This document shows, piece by piece, positions 56,517 through 64,000 of a DNA stretch of 64,000 nucleotides; positions within the stretch are counted from its first letter, which is position 1; each line of letters opens with the position of its first letter. The stretch is taken from contig CM043869.1 of the NCBI GenBank assembly GCA_023846275.1, positions 16,711,501 to 16,775,500 on the forward strand, given 5' to 3'. The DNA is from Vanilla planifolia (taxonomy: Eukaryota > Streptophyta > Magnoliopsida > Asparagales > Orchidaceae). The position numbers were made by a program, and so were the translations under genes. The notes beneath the pieces were generated by a model, which saw only the letters and a list, made by a program, of their open reading frames with translations, did not search any database and was not told the DNA's origin.

Positions 56517-58956
56517 ATTTTATAGGTCAATTAGACCATCCGATAAGGAACTATTGGCTAAATGAACTAAAAGGCTTTTAGAAAAGTCTCATCGAATCCA
56601 TTTGCTAATGGTTTGATTAATGTTAAAGAAGGTAAGGAATTTGTTTTGATATACTTGGCAAGTTGGTAAGCTAATGTTGAGAAGTTTTAGGAGGCTTATA
56701 TATGAGAAGTTTTAGGAGGCCCACTCAACTTCCTCAACTTTATAAATAGAAGAATCATGTTACACTTCACAAAAATGCTAAATGCTTGCAAACCTTAAAC
56801 TCACTCTTTGAAATTTCACTTTTGGCACTTTATTGGCTTCTTTTCAATAAGCTTTTTGTTTTTTTTTTCCTTTGATATACTATTTCAAAATAGGATTACA
56901 TGTACATATTACTTTATTTTTAGGGAGTTTTGCCAAGTTCTTACTGTTGCTAGTTAGAGTTTAATTAGATATGATGAGGATTTAATGATCTTCTTTGGGA
57001 CTTGGGTGGAGAAAGGAAGAGCTTACTTAGAACTTTATGTCGAGAGAAAGGTACCCACTTTAGTTCTTGTGCTAAAAGAAGTGGAGGCTTAAGAGTTTTT
57101 CTCAAGTAAAACAAGATGTTATAATTGATGCTAATAATCATGAAGGAGGGAAGAAAGGCAAATAAGCCCTAACTTGTTGGCTTATGGATAGTTGCATGCT
57201 TAAGGGATAGGATCATAATCGCCAAAAAATTCTAGAGTGTTTCTCTTCATATATCTTTTTCAATTTCCTTTAATTTCATTATGCTGTGAATTATATGATC
57301 TATGCATTTCTTACAAAAATTTTGCCCAAGTCATCCCCTCTTGGATATGACAGGGGCCAATATTCTCTTTTTCTTTTTCTTTCATTGTTCATCCTCGTTT
57401 CATTAGAATTCCAAGCATTCTTCTCTCCTTCACAATGTAACCTCCTTGAATTTTTAATATAAGTTTATGTTATATTCTAGTGAATACAAAATTAGCAACA
57501 ATAGTGTGATTAAGCAATTGTGATGAGTTCGTTTTCTCTTTGAATATTTAGATGAGCTAACAATGAATTGAGAAGAAAACTAAGATTTATTATGGTAAGT
57601 ATATCAAAAATAAAAGAAAATAAAAGATTTTGTACATGAGATGTCGTTCTTTATTTTATCATATTTTTATTATTACTTATTTCATATGCATTATTATTTT
57701 ACTACAACATGAAATATTGTTTTGTTTCACCACTCTCTTGGCTTCTATTTATCTTCTAAGCTTTTTTTAGCTCAAACCTATTTAATTAATATTTTTTAGT
57801 TTCAATTGCACAACATAAGGATGGAGAGTGCTAAGCAATATGAGTGAGTTAAGAAATTTAAATTTAATCATACTTCTATATTGTTGCACTTTATATATTT
57901 TTAGTTGACATTATCTATAATATACTTATTTAATTATAGTTAAGAATTGTTTTTTACTTAGTTTGTATTGTTTGCTATGAAAGTTTTATTTTTAACTAGT
58001 TTGAGAAAAAAATTTTAAAAATTTTAGTAACTACTTTACAATAAATATTGTTAATATTATTTAGTCATCCTTGTTCAATGTATCACTATGAATAATTCTT
58101 ATTAGTTGAGTCATGACATGATAAAAAATCTCATTCATATTATTAATCACTATAGCATTCTAAAGGTATGATAATTATTTTATTAAATTTTCACAAAATT
58201 TATATATTATCAAAAAGGGTTATGACACTTAAAAAGAAGAGAAATTAACTTTAAAAATAAAAATATAAATTGTTAGAATCTCAATAATATAAAGTCAATA
58301 AAAATAAGAGATGTTTAAATTATAAAAAAAATAAAAAAACAAACATAAATTTAATAATAATTTAAACTATAATATTACTATACACCAAAAATTAAAATAA
58401 ATTCTTTGTGTTATTAAAATGAAACTAGGTAGAGATGTAATCTCGTAGAAAAGTTTTAGGTTAAAATTATCTTATTAGAATTAAGAAATGTTGTGATTGC
58501 AAAAAAAAAAAAGACAAACATCACAAATATAAAATACTAGATTAACTATTATATGTATTTTTTAAAAAATTATTAAAATACTAAATGATAAAAAATTACA
58601 AAAATTTTAAGATGGATAGAACTCATCAAATAATTTCATATGAATGTGACCAATGATTGTTTGGAGGTCATTTGGATAGGAAATATAATGCATATTATAA
58701 GTCATAAAATTTGAATTAACTATTTTAATTAAATTATAATTAACCAAAATAAAAGTAGCAAACCCTTAAGCAATGAAAATGGTGCATGCCAACGGGTGGT
58801 GAGCCTAAGCACTAGGAAACACCAAAAAAGGGAGCAGGTGCGGCCATGTGATTGAAATATTTGGAAATTTTTGCGTGAGAGACATGAGTGAATTTGGGAA
58901 TTTATCATTTGATTGTCAACTAGAGGTTTTAGAAAAGATAATTCATAAAAAATTTG

Positions 58957-58990
<34 letters not shown>

Positions 58991-60069
58991 CTTTAAGGGG
59001 AGGGAAAGGGGTGAATTCCTTTGAAAGGAATAAAGAGGAAAATTTCCTACATGGAAAATATAAGTAATAGGAATGCTTAAGACATAAAAAAACTCAAGAG
59101 ATTGCACAAGAAAGAATACTTTTAAGGTATAATTATTGCTTAGAAACTAAGATAAATATATTGTGTAACTTAATGTATTTGTATGATGCATGCTATAATA
59201 CAAGCAAGATTATTTTTATATAATTAAATTATTAGGTTTTTATATTATTTTTTACATAATTAAATTATTAATGGATCCTAAAATTTTGATCTTTTATTTT
59301 ATCATCCTAACACCTTTGATTTTTTTTGGTACCATTGAGTTTTAAATAAATCTTATATTTTCTAGACTTTTTTTCTCCTAAGAATGATAGCTCATGTTTT
59401 ACTAATGTGTGATTTTTTTCAAGAAGTAAATAATTCACTAAAAATTCTCAAAATCATAAATTCATTATTTATTACAATTATTTACTTATGATGATATTTA
59501 TAATTTTTTTCTATTTTTAAAGCTTTAATACATTCTCTATGACATTACAAAATTTTATGCATGAATAATATGCTAGTAATACAAGAAACATCAAACAAGA
59601 TGTGTGTACTCCTCACTATGATGTCGATATTGTTCTAGGTTTTGTATTCCTATCAAGTATTTATGAGACAATATTCTTATGCAATCTCCTTAGATTTGTC
59701 AAATTCCTAGTTTTTCATCTAAATTTGTAAGTTCTTCCTATTGTTCTATTTCTAAGGCTTAAACTCTTTTAATAATATATTTGTAAGGCCTTATTATGTC
59801 ACCATCAAAATTTTTAATTTTATTCTTCTTTTTTATTTCATTTGTGTATTTACAAAACTTTTATTTTATAAAAAAAAAATTAATTTTTAAACCCTTTTGG
59901 CTTAAATAATTTTTTTTCTTTAAAAACCATATAAATGTTATAAAAAATATTTAACTTTCTTAAGAAAAAATAAAAGATCATATTTACAAAATTATTTTGT
60001 AAGAAAAATCAATTGAAGATATTGTACAATACTTTCTTGTTCATATAAGGGAATTTAAATGACATTTAA
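56517..60069. other. Unassigned AT-rich stretch
   Basis: Apart from the GA microsatellite at 58961 nothing is recognisable. The region 58790-59040 is richer in G and contains GGTGAGCCTAAGCACTAGG, but no frame. Since ORF1 of the LINE begins near 60070, the upstream part of that ORF1 and its 5' untranslated region probably lie in 58.8-60.07 kb in unreadable form. Confidence 0.35.
58961..58989. repeat. (GA)14 microsatellite
   Basis: An uninterrupted GA run of 29 bp, followed by GGCTTTAAGGGGAGGG. Confidence 0.9.
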
Positions 60070-60438
60070 TTTCATCTAAACCTTAAACCATTGCTTACTC
60101 AAGTTTGGATTTTGCTTTAGCTTCCACTAATACACTTATTTAACAAGGAAACATTGTATTCAATTGCTTCTACAATTACGAAACCACTTAAAGTGAATGC
60201 GGCCACTTTGAGTTTGACTCAACCAAATGTTGCAAGAGTTTGCATTAAGATTGATCTAATTAAGGAGCTTCCTAAATGTAAATACATAACTCAAAGAGTT
60301 AGCAATTTGAGTGGATTTTATCAAGAGATACAATATGATAATTTGTTGTTTTACTATAGCCATTTTTATAGGCAAGGTCATACCAAACTTAATTACAAGC
60401 ACTACCCAAAAAAAATCAAGGTTTCAAATGAAAAATAG
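60070..60438 (+). pseudogene. LINE ORF1 (RNA-binding) C-terminal region
   Basis: From about 60085 a broken frame reads a VWILL-type piece, then HLFNKETLYSIASTI and KPLKVNAATLSLTQPNVARV, and then CIKIDLIKELPK. These match the P-L-H-L-F-N-x-E-x-L-x-x-I-A-x-x-x-G-x-P-L-x-x-D-x-A-T and A-R-V-C-V-E-I-D-L blocks of plant LINE ORF1 (DUF4283 type). Near 60340-60410 FYYSHFYRQGHTKLNYKHY corresponds to the zinc knuckle with its cysteines changed to tyrosine or serine. ORF1 protein binds element RNA. The open part is 60154-60438 (94 codons). Confidence 0.85.
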
Positions 60439-60984
60439 TAATTAGTAATACTTAAATTACACAACAAGACCAAATTAAGGATGTCAAGATAAGAGAAAAA
60501 TATCTAATGAATTGGAAGAATAATTTGGATCTGTTTCTCAATCTTAACAACCCTCAATTAATGAAATTAATGATATGCCTATATGGTTGGAGCATGGAGA
60601 AATGTTGTCAAAGGAAATTACTCAACCTAATATGACAAGTAGTATGAAAAAAATGTTATAGACTAAGCTAGTAGATGATTAGACAATGCTCATTAAAAAT
60701 CCACAATTTGATAAAGGATACTTATCATATTAAGAAACTACAACACAACAAAAAAATTCAATTCCCTCAAGATGTTCAAGTACTAAATGATTTTAGGTTG
60801 GAACTTCATAAAAAAAGCAAAGAAAACTCATTTATTTCCAATGAAACTCAAAGATTTTAGGACTATCCAAAAAAGAGGGTAAAAAAAAGGTAACAAGATC
60901 ATTGAATAACATACTAGTCCTAAAAGAAATTGCAGGAAAGTCATATCAATACAAATTGTTGAAGCAAATCATACCAATGGATAA

Positions 60985-61560
60985 CATTCTTATTTGAAAT
61001 ATTATGGGTGTTCAGATCATAAATCTATTACTAGACTAATCACATAACTCAAAAACAAAAATATAGTGTTACTAGCTCTACAAAAACCTATGGCACAAGT
61101 TAAAAAATTGCAAGGCCTTACTTTTAATATGGGGTACACTCATTATACTAGCAAAACTCCAACAAAATTTAGATACTTTGGAAGAATTACAACCAATGCA
61201 CTGCCATTTATGATGACTGGATTATACATCTATAGGTTATCTGGAATGGGTTAGTCTCAAATTTCACACTAGTTTATACCAAATGCTTTAAAAAATTGAG
61301 GTGTGAATTGAAGAGCAATATCATTGAATTTGTTGTTAACCAAAATGCATCATAGTTAATGGAGGGAGACTTCAATATTATTGCATTAATAGAAGAATAC
61401 AAGGGTGCATCTACTCTAAACATTATAGTAATAAATGAGTTTAGAGATTGTATTAGCCAATCTAGGCTATCTAAGATTCCATTTAAGGACTCTCCTTTCA
61501 CTTGGGTTGATAGGAAAAAGATAAATGGGTTGGAAGTATTTAGATAGGATATTAGTGAAC
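60985..61560 (+). pseudogene. LINE endonuclease remnant
   Basis: Starts with a W-N-x-x-G-like piece (LKYYGCSDHKSITR) and continues in frame 61066-61254: VLLALQKPMAQVKKLQGLTF, matching L-x-L-Q-E-P with the catalytic glutamate replaced by lysine. From 61359 the frame reads MEGDFNIIALIEEYKGAS, with the conserved GDFN, then FRDCISQSRLSKIPFKDSPF and TWVDRK, the F-I-x-x-x-x-L-x-D-I-P-x-x-G-x-x-F-T-W block. This APE-type enzyme nicks the target. A lost catalytic residue and frame breaks rule out activity. Confidence 0.85.
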
Positions 61561-62299
61561 AAATGGTAGATGGATAGCAACCAATTTGTAATTATTGAAC
61601 ACTTGTGCAAAACAAGGTCTAAACATTCACCCTTATTACTTAGTCATTCAACTAAGAAATTTGGGGTCCAAGGCAATTCAAATTTTAAAATAGATGAACC
61701 TCACATTCTAGTCCCAATAATTTGATAGAAAGTAATTGGACAAGTCCTACTCACATAACTGGCATGTAACCATTAAATTTCAAGCTTAGAAGATTCAAGG
61801 ATTGTTTAAATCAAGAGAACAAAGGCACTTTTGGAAGCATTTTTCATAACATTAAAAGAACTAAAGAACTTAAGAATAGATTCAATGTAGTTAATTAGCA
61901 TCTCATGGGTGAGCTGAACAAAGAAGAAATCTTTCAACACCAAAAACCAAGGGCCAAAAGGTTAAGTAATAGTTAAAAAAGGTTTCATGCCCTTACAAAA
62001 GAAAAAAGATCAAAACTCCACTTTTTAAATTAAAGGGAAAGATAGGGACAAGGTTTTGAGTTAAGAGAAGCGATAATGTACTGTTGTTCAATATTTTAAA
62101 GACCATCTAGCTAAATAGTAGATTTTATTTAGATGTACAACCAAACTATATCCCTTAGCTTATTACATAGAAGGACAAGAAATTTCTTGTTAAAAACATG
62201 GAAGTAGAAGAAGTTTCCTAGTGGTGTTTCTACTAAACTTAATGGATTTAGTAGTGTGCTTCTCACTACCTATTAAAACATTGTTTCATTTGATATTAA

Positions 62300-63100
62300 G
62301 GACGTTACACAAGAATTCATTACAAGTGATGCTATCTCTAAAGAGATTGCCAACTTTCATATAGCTCTCATTCAAAAACTCGATAATCTATCCCCTTTCA
62401 GGACTTCAAACCTATATATGTTACCAAGTTTGTTAGAAGAATTTTGAGCACACTCCTGGTCAATAAATTGCAACACCTACTTAGCAAAATTATTTAATTA
62501 GAGCAAGTTGGTTTTATTAAAGATAGGGAGCTAGCTAATAATGTTTTGATTGCTTAAAAGTTAGTGGCTTCATTAAATAAGAAAATTTGGGAGAGGAATA
62601 GTATAATAAAGTGAGATATTAAAAGTGCATTCAATAGTATTTCATGGGTTTATCATTTTAAAGTACCACACAAGTTTAATTTTTCAATGAGGTTCAACTC
62701 TTTAGTAAGAAATCTTATCAATAGCTCATGGTTATCCATTATAATTAACGACTCTTCATATGGGTACTTTCGACCACAAAAGATTTTATTACAAGGCAAC
62801 TTATCTCCTCACTACTCTTCATCATTGCAATGGAATTCCTTACAAAAAGCTTAAATTAGAATTCCAACAAGGTAATAATGCATTATGACACAATAATGGG
62901 TGCACTACCAATAACACATCTCAGTTATGCTAATGACATCATAATCTTTCATAAAGGGGATTTAAGGCCCTCAAAAGGTATTCACAAGCACCTTGAATCA
63001 TTTTAACAACCCATGAGCTTGCAATTAAATAAGAAAAAAAATAAATTTTATGTCTCAAGCAAGTTCAAATCAATTACTTGTAAAAGAATTGAAAATACTT
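62300..63100 (+). pseudogene. LINE reverse transcriptase remnant
   Basis: Pieces in shifting frames follow the L1 order. From 62402 DFKPIYVTKFVRRI matches F-R-P-I-S-L-x-x-x-x-Y-K-I. Then come LEQVGFIKDRELANNVLIA (P-E-Q-x-G-F-x-x-G-R-x-x-x-D-N), IKSAFNSISW (the A-F-D-x-V-x-W block with aspartate changed), SMRFNSLVRNLINSSW, IINDSSYGYFRPQK, LLQGNLSPHY (R-Q-G-D-P-L-S-P), and SYANDIIIFHKGD at 62926, where catalytic YADD has become YAND. Several catalytic positions are changed and TAG or TAA stops are common. Confidence 0.85.
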
Positions 63101-63373
63101 TGGGATTTAAGCAAGGATCAATCCCCATAACCTTTTTGGGATGCCCAATTTACGATGGCAAAAGAAGTTAATATATTTCTAACAACTTGTATAAAAATTG
63201 CAAAACAAAATTGCTGGTCGAAAAAAGAATCTATTAATAATGGAGATAGATTAATACTTGTTAAGAATATACTAAATTCTATCACAACATAAAAAGTTAT
63301 TGAATACTTCTTTAAGAGTTGATACAGAGAGTAACCACAATATTGGATCAAATGCAAAAATAAGTGAATCATG

Positions 63374-63900
63374 TTAGGAGAACAAACTTGGTATAAGGAA
63401 GCTAAATGATATTACTTTTATTCGAAAAAGAAAATTGAAAATTGTTATTAGACTAGTCCCTTGTGTGGAATTTATTAAGGCCAAACACTTGAATGGAAAG
63501 CACAGGAAAATCAAATATAATATATGGAGGAATATGGGAAAAATAAGAGATTTAGTCTTAACATTAGTGCATAAATCTTCTACAAATGATGAAGTCGACA
63601 AGATTTTAAATGATAATGGTAGATTCATTCTAAACTCTTCTTAGAATACCATTAAAAGCAAGAGTTTTGAGAGGATCTCAAGGAAAAGAATATGAAATAA
63701 GAAACTCCTCACTAAGATACTGATCCTTATTTGACAAATTCTTAACTATGAATCCCCCTTTTCAAATCACATGAAAAGATTACATTTTCAACGTGTTTGC
63801 AAGTGCCCCCATTATTTTAATGAGCACGCTTTGGATCATATTTTTATTGAATGCTACATTGCACAACAACTTTGTTCTTTCCACAACTCAGCCTTATATA
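63374..63900 (+). pseudogene. LINE region after the reverse transcriptase, with zf-RVT motif
   Basis: A 69-codon open frame (63435-63644) corresponds to the variable region after the reverse transcriptase. The zinc-finger region follows near 63765-63885: HFQRVCKCPHYFNEHALDHI, then FIECYIAQQL. This matches C-x-x-C…E-x-x-x-H-x-x-x-x-C of plant LINE zf-RVT domains, with the C, H and C ligands retained. An RNase H domain is expected just past the window end. Confidence 0.75.
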
Positions 63901-64000
63901 ATCAGGTAAAGCTACATTAACTTATTGCATCCCTCATAAATCAATGGTGGCAAGGCATTAATGGTAACACAGTTAATAGGGAAGTGATGAATCACATTCC

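Larger units (their letters stand above)
60070..64000 (+). mobile_element. Long, inactive L1-type LINE running off the window
   Basis: On the plus strand, in order: ORF1 C-terminal half (60070-60438), endonuclease (60985-61560), linker, reverse transcriptase (62300-63100), thumb and connection (63100-63640), and zinc-finger region (63740-63900). RNase H and the 3' end would lie beyond 64000. Domain order and spacing match full-length plant L1 elements with little lost between them. Stops and frameshifts are frequent throughout. This is the longest LINE in the window and, judging by stop density, an old one. Confidence 0.85.

Noticed and set aside
1..64000. CRISPR arrays, operons, bacterial ribosome binding sites, prophage or tRNA/rRNA operons
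   Set aside because: None seen. Retroelement content points to a plant nuclear genome, and the tandem repeats found lack the regular repeat-spacer pattern of CRISPR.

Overview
The window looks like nuclear intergenic DNA from a flowering plant. It is very AT-rich and I found no convincing intact protein-coding gene. Almost everything recognisable is a decayed retroelement of a plant type: L1-type LINEs carrying an RNase H domain, Ty3/gypsy elements (one with Tat-lineage features), and 5S-rRNA-bearing miniature retroelements of the Cassandra (TRIM) type. Domain identities rest on motifs I read in translated frames. Boundaries given as round numbers are approximate, and the species cannot be told from this sequence alone.

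Layout. 0-1.6 kb: tandem copies of a ~1.15-kb unit holding a LINE RNase H tail; the same array reappears at 41.9-43.6 kb. 2.0-3.3 kb: minus-strand LINE 3' end. 5.7-7.0 kb: minus-strand gypsy gag. 12.8-14.9 kb: a GC-rich, 5'-truncated LINE inserted inside a ~213-bp tandem duplication, leaving a readable empty-site copy beside it. 15.1-15.4 kb: a 9-unit minisatellite. 17.4-25.5 kb: one nearly complete but dead Tat-type gypsy element with two long LTRs and gag, protease, reverse transcriptase, RNase H and integrase in order. 27.5 kb: an exon-like segment. 33.3-33.9, 39.5-40.1 and 56.3-56.5 kb: three Cassandra-like insertions (five LTRs of ~225-252 bp). 35.7-38.8 kb: a ~1.55-kb tandem duplication. 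45.8-47.0 kb: minus-strand LINE endonuclease. 48.2 kb: a (TA)41 tract. 48.7-49.8 kb: a 549-bp tandem duplication that runs into a small GC-rich island with three G-boxes. 54.0-54.7 kb: a second gypsy reverse transcriptase. 60.1-64.0 kb: a long plus-strand L1 LINE with ORF1, endonuclease, reverse transcriptase and zinc-finger region, running off the window.

All coding regions are interrupted by stops and frameshifts, so none is expected to be active. The parts do not form a pathway; they record successive insertions and local tandem duplications. I did not find a previously undescribed functional system. The most unusual observations are the cluster of 5S-bearing TRIMs, the LINE with its preserved empty site, the recurrence of a LINE-tail tandem unit at two sites 41 kb apart, and the promoter-like G-box island.
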